Source: Deinococcus sp.
Lineage (GTDB): Bacteria; Deinococcota; Deinococci; Deinococcales; Deinococcaceae
DNA: 27,498 bases
Direction: 5' to 3'
Assembly: GCF_030523985.1 (NCBI RefSeq)
Contig: NZ_JAUNHK010000029.1
Coordinates: 1 to 27,498, forward strand
In this document: piece after piece, positions 1 to 11,038 of the stretch
Layout: the number at the start of each line of letters is the position of its first letter
Numbering within the stretch: the stretch's first letter is position 1
Position numbers and translations under genes: made by a program
Notes under the pieces: generated by a model
Databases searched by the model: none
What the model saw: the letters and a program-made list of their open reading frames with translations, nothing else
Told to the model about the DNA's origin: nothing

Positions 1-54
1 CGCGCCTGCACAGCATTATTCAGCGGTCCTTGAATATCCCCAAAGTACAGCTAA

Positions 55-95
55 GGTCTGGGCTTTCCTCCGCGAATGTGAGGAAAGCCCAGACC
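55..95. terminator. Strong hairpin downstream of hutH
   Basis: A perfect inverted repeat has 16-bp arms at 55-70 and 80-95 around a 9-nt loop. It lies 28 bp beyond the hutH stop codon, so it probably ends the minus-strand hut transcript. Neither side has a long T-run: the minus strand continues with TTAGCTGTACTTT. It may therefore be a weak intrinsic terminator or an mRNA-stabilising 3' hairpin. Positions 1-54 show no gene I can support. Confidence 0.6.
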
Positions 96-123
96 CTTGT
101 GACCCTTTGGATTCCAAAGCGGG

Positions 124-1698
124 TCAGTGCCGCGAAGTCGTGTCCCGCTCCGTCTCCGTCTGCGGGCCGACTTTGGAGGGGGCTGGCGCACCGGACTCTA
201 CCGAACAGGCCACCCGGAGCAGTTCGCCCGACGCGATTTCTTCTCGCAGCCGCAGCACGTCGGGGCGGTAGTAGCGGTCCTGTTCCAGATGCGGCACGAA
301 CGAGCGGATGTACTCGTAGGCGGCCTGCACGCCCTGCCCAGCCCGCAACTTTTGGAAATCCAGCCCCTGCGCCGCGCACATCAGTTCGATGGCGAGGATA
401 TGTCCCACGTTCTGCACGATGGCCCGCAGTTGCCGCGCCGCGTGTGCGCCCATCGAAACGTGGTCTTCCTGGTTGGCGCTGGTGGGAATGCTGTCCACAC
501 TGGCGGGGTGGGCCAGCACTTTGTTCTCGCTGGCGAGCGCCGCCGAGGTGTACTGGGCAATCATCAGGCCGCTGTTCAGGCCGCCCTGGGGGGTCAGGAA
601 AGCAGGCAGGCCGCTGAGCGCCGGGTTGAGCAGTTGCTCGGTGCGCCGCTCGGAAATGCTGCCCAGTTCGGCCACGGCGACCTTGAGCGCGTCGATGGTC
701 ACGGCGAGGGGCTGCCCGTGGAAGTTGCCGCCCGACACCACTTCACCCGTCTCAGGGAAGATGAGCGGGTTGTCGGTCACCGAGGCGAATTCCACCGCCA
801 GCACGCGCTCGGCCTGGGCGATGGCGTCCCAGGTGGCCCCGTGAACCTGGGGCACGGCCCGCAGGCTGTAGGCGTCCTGCACCTTGCCGTCGCCCGTGAG
901 GTGGCTGGGGGCAATTTCGGAACCGTGCAGGAAGTCGCGCACCTGCGCCGCCACCGCCACCGCGCCGGGGTGCGGGCGCAGGCCCACCACGTCGGCCCCG
1001 AACGGGCGGTGCGAGCCGTATTTGGCTTCGATGGTCATCGCCGCCGCCAGATTCGCCGTGCCCAGCAGCACTTTGGCGTCGTGAAGGGCCAGCGCCAGCA
1101 GGCTGCCCATCAGTTGCGTGCCGTTGATGAGGGCCAGCCCTTCTTTGGCCTGCAGGGTGACGGGTTTCAGGCCCAGGTGGGCCAGCACTTCGGCACTGGG
1201 CCGCACTTGGCCGTGATATTCGACTTCGCCCAGGCCAATCAGTGCGAGAGCGAGATGGGCCAGCGGCGCGAGGTCGCCCGACGCCCCCACGCTGCCCTGC
1301 GCGGGAATGACCGGATGCGCCCCGGCGTTCAGCAGGGCCAGCAGCAATTCCACGACTTCGGGGCGCACGCCGCTGTGCCCCAGGGAAAGCGACTGCGCCC
1401 GCAGCAGCAGCATCCCGCGCACTACTTCAGCAGGCAGCGGCTCGCCCACCCCAATCGCGTGCGAGACAATCAGGTTGTGCTGAAGCTGCGCGAGTTGGTG
1501 GCGGTCGATCTGCACGTTCTCGAACTTGCCGAAGCCCGTATTGACGCCGTAGATGGCGGTGTCGCCTTCCACGATGTTTTCAATCACGTCGCGGGCGGTC
1601 TGAATGCGGCGGCGGGCGGCGTCCGAGAGTTCGACTTTTTCGCCGTGCCGTACGACGGAAATGAACTGTTCCAGGGTCAGGTTGTTGTCCAGAATCAT
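124..1698 (-). CDS. hutH: Histidine ammonia-lyase
   Basis: This enzyme deaminates L-histidine to trans-urocanate in the cytoplasm, the first step of the Hut pathway. The 524-residue product has the family's usual length. It carries the Ala-Ser-Gly triad at residues 139-141, within GSVGASGDLAPLA, which cyclises autocatalytically to the MIO prosthetic group. The Tyr-Gly-Val-Asn-Thr-Gly-Phe-Gly stretch near residue 50 is also typical. The ATG at 1698 has an AGGAG site upstream and overlaps the hutI stop by 4 bp (ATGA), so translation is probably coupled. It is the last gene of the minus-strand hut group, followed by the hairpin at 55-95. Related aromatic amino-acid lyases share the MIO motif, but the hutI/hutU/hutG neighbours settle the call. 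Confidence 0.97.
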   Translation of the reverse strand: MILDNNLTLEQFISVVRHGEKVELSDAARRRIQTARDVIENIVEGDTAIYGVNTGFGKFENVQIDRHQLAQLQHNLIVSHAIGVGEPLPAEVVRGMLLLRAQSLSLGHSGVRPEVVELLLALLNAGAHPVIPAQGSVGASGDLAPLAHLALALIGLGEVEYHGQVRPSAEVLAHLGLKPVTLQAKEGLALINGTQLMGSLLALALHDAKVLLGTANLAAAMTIEAKYGSHRPFGADVVGLRPHPGAVAVAAQVRDFLHGSEIAPSHLTGDGKVQDAYSLRAVPQVHGATWDAIAQAERVLAVEFASVTDNPLIFPETGEVVSGGNFHGQPLAVTIDALKVAVAELGSISERRTEQLLNPALSGLPAFLTPQGGLNSGLMIAQYTSAALASENKVLAHPASVDSIPTSANQEDHVSMGAHAARQLRAIVQNVGHILAIELMCAAQGLDFQKLRAGQGVQAAYEYIRSFVPHLEQDRYYRPDVLRLREEIASGELLRVACSVESGAPAPSKVGPQTETERDTTSRH

Positions 1699-2891
1699 GG
1701 TTTTGCTCCTGTAAGAAAGATGTCCGCCACCGGACTTGCGCCCAGCGTGTACGCCACTTCGCGCCAGTCTGCGCCGTGCAGCACGGCAAAATCGGCCCGC
1801 TGACCCACGCTGAGGCTGCCCCTGTCGCTCAGGCCCAGCGCGTGGGCGGCGTTGACCGTGCAGGCAGTGAGGGCTTCGGCGGGGGTGAGTTTGTTGAGGC
1901 GAACAGCCAGCGCCAGCGCCAGTTGCGTGCTGAACACGGGCGAGGAACCGGGGTTGAGGTCGGTGCCGACCGCGACGATGGCACCAGCGTCCACCAGGGC
2001 GCGGGCAGGGGCAGCGGGCAGGCCCAGGTGCAACGTGACCCCAGGCAACACCGTCGCTACCGTGTCCGACGCGGCGAGGGCGGCCATCTGCGCGGGGCCA
2101 CTGGCTTCCAGGTGGTCAACGCTGAGTGCGCCCATCTCGCAGGCGAGTTCGGTGCCGCCAATGGCGTGGAACTGGTCGGCGTGGAGTTTGATTTTCAGGC
2201 CATTGGCTCTGGCTGCCTCGAAAATGGCGCGGGTTTCGTCCACGTCGAAGGCTTCCTTCTCGGTGAACACGTCTACCGCTGCCGCCAATTTTTCGCGGGC
2301 CACACGCGGAATCAGCTCCTCGCAGACGCCCCGAACGTATTTGGCGCGTCCCTGTTCTGGCGGAACGTGAATCAGCAGCGTGGGAATCAGTTCAAATTCG
2401 CCCTGCAACTCGCGCACGGCCTGAAGCATTCGCAGTTCGGCATCGAAGTCCAGCCCGTAACCGCTCTTGACTTCTACCGTCGTCGCGCCCGAATCGCGCA
2501 GGGCTTGCAGACGCGGACGGGCCAGCCGCACCAGTTCAGGCACGCCAGCGGCAGCCGTGGCCCGCATGGTCGAGCGAATGCCGCCGCCCCTGGCAAGAAT
2601 CTCCTCATAGGTCGCGCCGCCCAGTTTGGCTTCCCAGTCAGCCAGGCGGTCGCCCGCCCAGACCGCGTGGGTGTGTGGGTCGATCAGACCAGGAACCACG
2701 GCCCGCCCGCCCAGGTCAACAGTTTCGGGGGCCGCCGGAGCTTCGGCAGCGGGGCCGACCCACTCAATCAGGCCGCCTCCAACCAGCAGGGCAGCATCCT
2801 CCAGCACAGTCAATTCACGCATGGCTGCGCCGCGCTGGGGGCCAGGGCGGGGGGTGGCGAGCTGGGAAATGTTGGTGTAAAGAGTATTCAT
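1695..2891 (-). CDS. hutI: Imidazolonepropionase
   Basis: A cytoplasmic metal-dependent amidohydrolase that opens 4-imidazolone-5-propanoate to N-formimino-L-glutamate, the third Hut step. The 398-residue protein shows the amidohydrolase metal motif DPHTH (His73 and His75) followed by AVWAGDR, then a KIKLHADQF segment and GTDLNPGSS near the C-terminus, all characteristic of HutI. The ATG at 2891 is preceded by GAAGGA. The gene begins 10 bp after the small unknown gene ends and overlaps hutH by 4 bp, so it sits in one transcript with both. Length and motifs are ordinary and I see no disruption. Confidence 0.96.
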   Translation of the reverse strand: MNTLYTNISQLATPRPGPQRGAAMRELTVLEDAALLVGGGLIEWVGPAAEAPAAPETVDLGGRAVVPGLIDPHTHAVWAGDRLADWEAKLGGATYEEILARGGGIRSTMRATAAAGVPELVRLARPRLQALRDSGATTVEVKSGYGLDFDAELRMLQAVRELQGEFELIPTLLIHVPPEQGRAKYVRGVCEELIPRVAREKLAAAVDVFTEKEAFDVDETRAIFEAARANGLKIKLHADQFHAIGGTELACEMGALSVDHLEASGPAQMAALAASDTVATVLPGVTLHLGLPAAPARALVDAGAIVAVGTDLNPGSSPVFSTQLALALAVRLNKLTPAEALTACTVNAAHALGLSDRGSLSVGQRADFAVLHGADWREVAYTLGASPVADIFLTGAKP

Positions 2892-2901
2892 TTTTTATCC
2901 T

Positions 2902-3222
2902 TCAGAGCGTCAATAAGAATGTGTTTAAGCGATCAAGTAAGACTTGTAAGGCAAGTTCAGGTGTCGATTCGTAGATAGTCTCCGATTGTAAAGGTAAACC
3001 CGACTCAATCCAAAAGTATTCCGCAGTCTGATATTCGAAGAAGGCGGGCTGCATCGTGTATTGCTCCCGTTCATAAATTCGCACACAGTAATTATTTTCT
3101 GGAGTTCTTAAAACCTCAGCCTTAAATGTCATTGAGTAGCTTGATTCATCAGTTTCAATCAAAATAGGGTCAAAATAAACTGATTTGACCACTTCCGAAT
3201 ACCTAAGCGTCACCTGTCCCAT
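2902..3222 (-). CDS. Small protein of unknown function inside the hut operon
   Basis: I do not recognise this protein of about 106 residues. It is acidic and rich in Tyr, Glu, Ser and Thr, with no signal peptide, membrane segment, cysteine cluster or helix-turn-helix that I can see, so it is probably a small soluble cytoplasmic protein. I chose the ATG at 3222; a GTG at 3231 would add three residues. The start lies inside the 3' end of hutG, and the stop is 10 bp before hutI, so it should be co-translated with the hut genes. Its DNA is clearly richer in A/T than its neighbours and uses codons such as AAT, TAT and TTA that are rare in the rest of the window. This suggests late acquisition. No function is proposed. 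Confidence 0.7.
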   Translation of the reverse strand: MGQVTLRYSEVVKSVYFDPILIETDESSYSMTFKAEVLRTPENNYCVRIYEREQYTMQPAFFEYQTAEYFWIESGLPLQSETIYESTPELALQVLLDRLNTFLLTL

Positions 3223-4121
3223 ATCTCGCACAGCGTTTCCATAATCAGCCGCGCCATCAGCAGTTCACTGCGGCCTGTGGGGTCAAGGCCCGGCGCGAGT
3301 TCCACCAAATCCAGGCCCACCACGTTATTTTTCTGCGCCGCTGCGCTCAAAATCTTCATACCCTGCGCGTAGGTCAGGCCGTCGGGTTCAGGGCTGGACG
3401 TGCCGGGAATGATGGCAGGGTCGAAGCCGTCCACATCAATCGAGAGATAGACGTTTCGGCCCTGTGGCAGCCGTTCCAAGACGGCATTCAGGTCGGCGGT
3501 CACGTCCTCCATCGGAATGAGGGAGTGCCCCCGCGCCCGCGCTGCCGCCACCGCTTCGGGGTCAAAACGCAGCCCGCGCAGGCCGATGGTGGTGATGTGC
3601 TTCAGGTTGGGCATCGCTTCAGTCGCCCGCCGGAAGGGGCTGGAATTGCTCCAGCGCGTGTCGTTGCGAACGTCGGTGAAGTCCAGATGCGCGTCCAGTT
3701 GCACGATATGGAGGTCGGGCACGTCATCAAAAGCCCGCAGCAGCGGATAACTCACTGAGTGGTCACCGCCCAGAAATACAGGCACCTTGCAGCGCTGCCG
3801 CACGGCGCGGGCGGCCTCGGTGGTGCGTTGGTGGGCCAGTTCGGGTTCCAGGCTGGGCAAAATTACATCGCTGGCATCGGTAAAGGTGACGCCCTGCAAG
3901 CGGGTTTTGCCGTCCAGACCCGTAAAGGGCGGCACGCTCCGCAGCGACGCTTCGCGCAGGGCACGCGGCGCAAAGCGAGCGCCGGGGCGAAAGCCGAGCG
4001 CAATGTCGAACGGCACGCCCAGCACGCCCACGTCGCTGCGCCAGTCGCCGTCGGGGGCACTCAGCGGAGCGCGGGCAAATGTGGGAATGCCGGAATAGGT
4101 CAGGTGGGTGGGTTGGGTCAT
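3210..4121 (-). CDS. hutG: Formimidoylglutamase (arginase/agmatinase family)
   Basis: This manganese ureohydrolase-family enzyme is predicted to split N-formimino-L-glutamate into glutamate and formamide, the last step of the four-enzyme Hut route. The 303-residue protein has the family's metal ligands: GGDHS at 118-122, DAHLD at 143-147 and SIDVDGFDPA near 222. The ATG at 4121 is chosen because GGAG lies correctly upstream. A longer reading frame to 4217 would run through the divergent Uma2 gene and is unlikely. Sequence alone does not separate formimidoylglutamase from agmatinase, so the substrate call rests on the hut neighbours. Its nearest upstream gene is on the other strand, so it needs its own promoter in or near 4122-4200. 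Confidence 0.88.
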   Translation of the reverse strand: MTQPTHLTYSGIPTFARAPLSAPDGDWRSDVGVLGVPFDIALGFRPGARFAPRALREASLRSVPPFTGLDGKTRLQGVTFTDASDVILPSLEPELAHQRTTEAARAVRQRCKVPVFLGGDHSVSYPLLRAFDDVPDLHIVQLDAHLDFTDVRNDTRWSNSSPFRRATEAMPNLKHITTIGLRGLRFDPEAVAAARARGHSLIPMEDVTADLNAVLERLPQGRNVYLSIDVDGFDPAIIPGTSSPEPDGLTYAQGMKILSAAAQKNNVVGLDLVELAPGLDPTGRSELLMARLIMETLCEIWDR

Positions 4122-4153
4122 AGTGACTCCTTTCGGAACGCTAAAGTGACTCT

Positions 4154-4708
4154 GTGACAGGCTTTTTCCAGAAAATGAGTGTGGAAGAGTATCTGGCTTG
4201 GGAGGTGACGGGGCCAATTCAGCCTGAATATGTCGGTGGATACGCCTTTTTCACTCGCACACTGGAAGACCTGACCTCAGCCCATTCACTCATCAAAGGC
4301 AATCTTGCGGCCAGGCTGTATGGGGCGGCTGCACTACATGAAGCTCGCGTCTCCAACGGGCAATTTCTGCTGCGAATCGGTCAGGATTTTCTCTGTCCTG
4401 ATGTCATGGTGCTTCCTTTGAATGCGCCTCAGCATGAGCAATATGGCGTTTCGCCTTCCCTCCTGGCGGAAGTCCTCTCGCCCAGCACCACGCAGAACGA
4501 CCGCGTTGGAAAATATGCGATGTACACGAGCATTCCGACCCTGCAAACCTACCTGATAGCCGAGCAGAGCGAGCGGCGCGTGTACCTGCATCAGCGAGAA
4601 GGCGGCGACTGGCGCTTGCAGGAGGTAGTGGGAGAAGGCGAGATTCATATTCCTTGCTTGGGCCTGAGCCTCAGCCTGGACGAGCTTTACGAGGGTGTCA
4701 CTCTATAA
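4154..4708 (+). CDS. Uma2 family protein (PD-(D/E)XK nuclease fold)
   Basis: A 184-residue protein of the Uma2/DUF820 type. The family has a restriction-endonuclease-like fold but its biological role is not settled, and it is often multicopy in cyanobacteria and Deinococcus. Visible hallmarks are the N-terminal MSVEEYLAWE (residues 8-17), CPDVMVL with Pro82-Asp83, AEVLSPST with Glu106, and a DRVGKYAMY segment with Lys120. The GTG at 4154 is taken because family members usually have a few residues before the MSVEEYL block; the ATG at 4175 is the alternative. Neither has a strong ribosome site. It is the only plus-strand gene within the hut region and separates hutG from doc. It ends 47 bp before the doc stop (convergent). 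Confidence 0.85.
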   Translation: MTGFFQKMSVEEYLAWEVTGPIQPEYVGGYAFFTRTLEDLTSAHSLIKGNLAARLYGAAALHEARVSNGQFLLRIGQDFLCPDVMVLPLNAPQHEQYGVSPSLLAEVLSPSTTQNDRVGKYAMYTSIPTLQTYLIAEQSERRVYLHQREGGDWRLQEVVGEGEIHIPCLGLSLSLDELYEGVTL

Positions 4709-4755
4709 GTCTTCTACTTTGGCATCAGGAGTAGGGCTTGATGAGAGGGTGGCGC

Positions 4756-5136
4756 TTATCCGATTCGGTGGGCGAGCACCCACACGGCTATCTCTTCTTT
4801 TTCCATCTGCCCATTGGCGACGGCTAGCGTCAGGTCGAACAGTTCATCTTCGGCAGCTTTTAAATGAAAACCGTTCACCCTCATAAAGAGGGCCATAGCG
4901 GTGTAGGCGGTGCGTTTATTCCCGTCTACGAATGGATGATTCTGGGCGAGGTGGTACAGGTAGGCCGCTGCCTTGAGTTCGGGAGTCGAGTGCAATTCCT
5001 GCCCAAACACGGTGAGCATGGGCTGTTGCAGTGCCGATTCCAGCAGACCCATATCCCGTACTCCACTGCGCCCGCCGAACCGTTCCAGAATGCGGTCATG
5101 AAAGGCCAGAACTTCCTGAAGGCTGAAGTAAATCAC
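4756..5136 (-). CDS. doc: Doc-type (Fic/Doc family) toxin
   Basis: A 126-residue protein of the death-on-curing group. Doc of phage P1 phosphorylates elongation factor Tu and arrests translation until neutralised by its antitoxin. The diagnostic Fic-fold motif HPFVDGNKR occupies residues 67-75. It includes the His, the Asp at 71 and the Lys-Arg that bind nucleotide. The N-terminal IYFSLQEVLAFHDRIL and the GGRSGVRDMGLLESAL segment are typical Doc sequence. The start overlaps the upstream antitoxin gene by 4 bp. The toxin appears intact, with no frameshift or missing motif residue. It lies in the same transcription direction as hutU, which is unusual for a toxin-antitoxin pair. Confidence 0.92.
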   Translation of the reverse strand: MIYFSLQEVLAFHDRILERFGGRSGVRDMGLLESALQQPMLTVFGQELHSTPELKAAAYLYHLAQNHPFVDGNKRTAYTAMALFMRVNGFHLKAAEDELFDLTLAVANGQMEKEEIAVWVLAHRIG

Positions 5137-5351
5137 GCGTTGCTCAGGCGTTCGTAGAGTCCTGCCTGTTCATCCAGCAAGCTTTCCAGTTGCTCTAGGA
5201 GTTCGGGCCTCACGGCTTGGGGCTGCGTGGTTAGGGTCACTTGCATGGCCTGACCTGCTGGGCCTTCCCCCAGACCCAGAATCTCGGCCTGCTCTGGGGT
5301 CAGTTCCAGGGAGACAGTCTTTTGATTCTGGGTGCTGAGAAAAATACGCAT
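5133..5351 (-). CDS. Putative antitoxin partner of Doc
   Basis: A 72-residue protein immediately upstream of doc with a 4-bp overlap, the usual antitoxin-first order. Residues 10-40 (KTVSLELTPEQAEILGLGEG) resemble the swapped-hairpin AbrB/SpoVT type of DNA-binding antitoxin. The C-terminal LLEQLESLLDEQAGLYERL resembles the helix with which Phd-like antitoxins block the Doc active site. Both similarities are by eye. The ATG at 5351 begins 4 nt after the hutU stop codon, and there is no clear ribosome site of its own, so its translation may depend on ribosomes finishing hutU. Confidence 0.75.
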   Translation of the reverse strand: MRIFLSTQNQKTVSLELTPEQAEILGLGEGPAGQAMQVTLTTQPQAVRPELLEQLESLLDEQAGLYERLSNA

Positions 5352-5355
5352 GGGG

Positions 5356-7041
<1,686 letters not shown>

Positions 7042-7110
7042 AGCAGTGTCCTCCCTGGGTTTTGAGTGGTGCTCATGCTGAATCAGGCTCGGGCTGGTCA
7101 CAATGCCGGC

Positions 7111-7127
7111 TTCCGTATATTTCGGAA
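7111..7127. promoter_or_regulatory. Palindromic candidate operator between hutU and the BadF kinase
   Basis: TTCCG and CGGAA form a perfect inverted repeat around an AT-rich 7-nt centre in the 124-bp divergent intergenic region. The centre contains TATATT at 7116-7121, which fits a plus-strand -10 box for the kinase gene. A dimeric regulator bound here could therefore block transcription. No -35 box is convincing in either direction. The regulator is unknown. The site does not resemble the ATTGGTCT sites next to the local GntR gene. Confidence 0.4.
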
Positions 7128-7165
7128 AAGACGTGGGGCGAGGGTGAAGGTGGCATTCTGGCGCC

Positions 7166-8066
7166 ATGCCCTGCCATACGCCTGCTGCCGCCCTGCCTTT
7201 CGCCCTCGGTCTGGACGCGGGCGGCAGTGGAACCCAGTGGGTGCTGCTGCGGGGTGAAGTGCGGGTGGGGGCCGGAAGCGTCGCCCCGCTGACTGCCGCG
7301 CTGCTGGCGACCCCGGCGGGCGAGGCGCCACTACGCGCCTTACGCGACGCGCTGCCCGCGCTGCCCCGGCCTTTGCTGCGGGTCCACGCCGGGTTGCCGG
7401 GGATCAGTGCGGGCACGCCGCAGGCCCGCGCCGCTCAGGAGGGGTTCGCGGCGGCCCTGGGTCTCGCGCCCGCGCAGGTGAGTGTGGAGTCCGACCTCGA
7501 ACTGGCCTACCGCGCCCACTTCGCGCCGGGCGAGGGGGTGCTAGTGTACGCGGGGACGGGCAGCATCGCCTACCACGTCACCGCCGGGGGCGAGCGGCTG
7601 CGGGCCGGGGGCCGGGGGTACCGCATCGGAGACGACGGCGCGGGGGCCAGCCTGGGCCGGGGGGCGCTGCGCCACTTGACCGACGCGCTCGATTTCGGGG
7701 CCGAGGCGACGGGGCCACTGGCCGAAGAAGTCGCCGCCATCACGGGCGGGCTGGACTGGGACACCCTGCGGGCCTACACCTACGCCGCGCCGGGAGCTTC
7801 CGCGCTCGCCCGGCTCGCCCCCGCCGTGGGCCGCGCCGCCGGGAGGGGAGACGCGGCGGCGCTGGGGCTGCTGCGAGAGGCGGCGGCGTCTCTGACAGAA
7901 CTGGGAAGGCGGGTTCAGGCCCGCGCCGGAGAGGTGCCCATGCGCTTTACCGGGGGGGCGCTGCGGGTCAGTCCCCTGTTCGTGGAGTTCGTGCGAGGAG
8001 GCTGGCCGGGCGCAGACGTGTCCTGGCGCGACCATGCCGAGGCGGCGGCGCGGGTGGCGGCGGGTC

Positions 8067-8092
<26 letters not shown>
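7166..8092 (+). CDS. BadF/BadG-family sugar kinase, probable MurNAc/GlcNAc kinase
   Basis: A 308-residue ASKHA-fold ATPase. Visible nucleotide-binding elements are GLDAGGSGTQW near residue 15 (phosphate 1), VYAGTGSIAY near 130, and a GDDGAGASLGR glycine-rich block near 155. In this family, human N-acetylglucosamine kinase and clostridial MurK phosphorylate GlcNAc or MurNAc at the 6-position. MurK works next to MurQ. Here the stop codon overlaps the 3' end of murQ by 26 bp (convergent), so a role in supplying MurNAc-6-phosphate to MurQ is a reasonable inference. The protein is Ala/Gly-rich and very GC-rich. The ATG at 7166 lacks a well-spaced ribosome site. BadF relatives also act on benzoyl-CoA or as 2-hydroxyacyl dehydratase activators, but those usually carry cluster-binding cysteines not seen here. 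Confidence 0.8.
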
Positions 8093-8971
<879 letters not shown>

Positions 8972-8975
<4 letters not shown>

Positions 8976-10137
8976 GGGCAGGTGTCCTTTGAGGAAGATG
9001 GAGTGGGAAAAGGAGCGGGCGTCAATTTGCCACCGCTGACGGCGTGCCGCGCTCCGGTGGTCTGCGGCAGGGTGTTGGGCCAGCCCCGAACGTGGCAGTA
9101 GCCCAGCAGCGCGAAAGCGGCGGCCTCGCGGGTGGCGTCGGTCCAGCCATGCGCGTCCCAGCCCAGGTCGGCAAAGGTGCGCAGCGGGACGCCCTGCAAC
9201 TCCTCGCGCAGCATCCGCAGCAGGGTCGGGTTTCTGGCTCCGCCGCCTGCAATGACCACTTCGTCCGCCGCAGCAGGCAAAAAGCGCAGGGCTTGCGCCA
9301 CGCTGCGGGCGGTCAGGCGGGTGGCGGTGGCGGCCAGGTCGGGCACGCTCAGGCCGGGAGTGGGCGCAGGCAGGCGCGAGAGTGTCCAGACTTCGCGCCC
9401 GGTGGCCTTGGGGGGCGGGGTGCCCAGTTCGGGGTGGGCCAGCCAGCGTTCCAGCGTGGCGGCGTCCTCGCGGCCCTGGGCGGCCAACTTGCCGTCTTCG
9501 TCGAAGCTCTGCCCCACCTTTGCAGCGATTTCGTCCAGCAGGCCGTTGCCGGGGCCAGTGTCGAAAGCCACCACACCGCCCGCGTCCAGGCCGGGCAAAA
9601 AGGTGATGTTCGCCAGCCCACCCACGTTGAGCAGCACCCGTCGCCGCCCTTCTTCGGCAAACATCGCCCAGTCTGCAAACGGCACCAGCGGCGCTCCCAC
9701 GCCCCCCGCCGCGAGGTCGGCTGGGCGAAAGTCGGACACGACGGGCTTGCCTGTCGCCTCGGCAATCATCGCCGCTTCACCGAGTTGCAACGTGGCGGGC
9801 CGCGCCCAGCCGCGTGCCGGGTCGGGCCGGGGATGGTGCTGCACGGTCTGCCCGTGACTGGCGATCAGGTCGGCGCGGGGGGCCAGTTCGCGGGCCGCGT
9901 CCGCCAGCGCCGCGCCCAGCGCCCAGTGCAGTTGCGTCAGCTTGGCGGTGTCGGCCTCGCCGCGCATGGCCCGCAGCACGCCCTCTCGCAGTTCGGCAGG
10001 GTAAAGGGTAAAAGTATGCGCCAGCACACGGGCGCGGGGCACCGGGGCACTCAGCGAGAGCAGGTCGTCGCCCACGACTTCAAGCAGCGCCGTGTCCACC
10101 CCGTCGGCGCTCGTGCCGCTCATCAGGCCCAGCACCT

Positions 10138-10141
<4 letters not shown>
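8972..10141 (-). CDS. anmK: Anhydro-N-acetylmuramic acid kinase
   Basis: AnmK hydrolyses the 1,6-anhydro ring of anhydroMurNAc and phosphorylates it, giving MurNAc-6-phosphate for MurQ. The 389-residue protein shows the family start GLMSGTSADGVD (residues 5-16), then ASHGQTVQHHP, NVGGLANITFLP, FDTGPGNGLLDE and IAGGGARNPTLL in the expected order. It overlaps murQ (4 bp) and gntR (4 bp), so the three form one tightly coupled minus-strand operon. Its substrate is made by lytic transglycosylases, which implies that the organism recovers its own or foreign wall fragments. Confidence 0.96.
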
Positions 10142-10920
<779 letters not shown>

Positions 10921-10932
10921 GTCGCCACCATA

Positions 10933-11005
10933 CCACTTGCAGACCAATACCTTAAAGGTCTTGTTATTGGTGTGTGATTGGTCTTAGAGTGGAGGTCTAG
11001 ATACC
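10933..11005. promoter_or_regulatory. Inverted operator-like repeats between gntR and the ABC importer
   Basis: The minus-strand sequence ATTGGTCTGCAAGTGG (10933-10948) and plus-strand ATTGGTCTTAGAGTGG (10977-10992) match at 13 of 16 bases. They face each other across the divergent promoters. A further ATTGGTGT at 10966-10973 lies 11 bp before the second copy. ACCTT-A-AAGGT at 10949-10959 is a short palindrome in the middle. GGTCTAGATACC at 10994-11005 contains GGTCTA, the half-site of the DasR/NagR consensus TGGTCTAGACCA. The adjacent GntR regulator is the obvious candidate ligand. Confidence 0.6.
10961..10990 (+). promoter_or_regulatory. Candidate promoter of the ABC importer operon
   Basis: TTGTTA at 10961-10966 and TAGAGT at 10985-10990 are separated by 18 bp and would start transcription roughly 42 nt before the ATG at 11039. 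Both elements overlap the ATTGGTCT repeats, so a bound regulator would occlude them. The match to consensus is only moderate. Confidence 0.35.
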
Positions 11006-11038
11006 ACAATCTCGCCCCCTTCCCCCGGAGGTTTTTTC

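Noticed and set aside
127..1803. Long plus-strand open frame opposite hutH
   Set aside because: It is antisense to a gene with clear HutH motifs, and its translation is Arg/His/Gln-rich low-complexity sequence typical of shadow frames in GC-rich DNA.
4154..5351. Uma2 and Doc as parts of a single toxin-antitoxin system
   Set aside because: They are on opposite strands, and Doc already has an overlapping small upstream partner. Uma2 is not known as a Doc antitoxin.
10921..10947. TTG at 10947 as the gntR start
   Set aside because: It lies inside the inverted ATTGGTCT repeat and adds a segment outside the usual GntR N-terminus. The GTG at 10920 is better placed after GGTGG.
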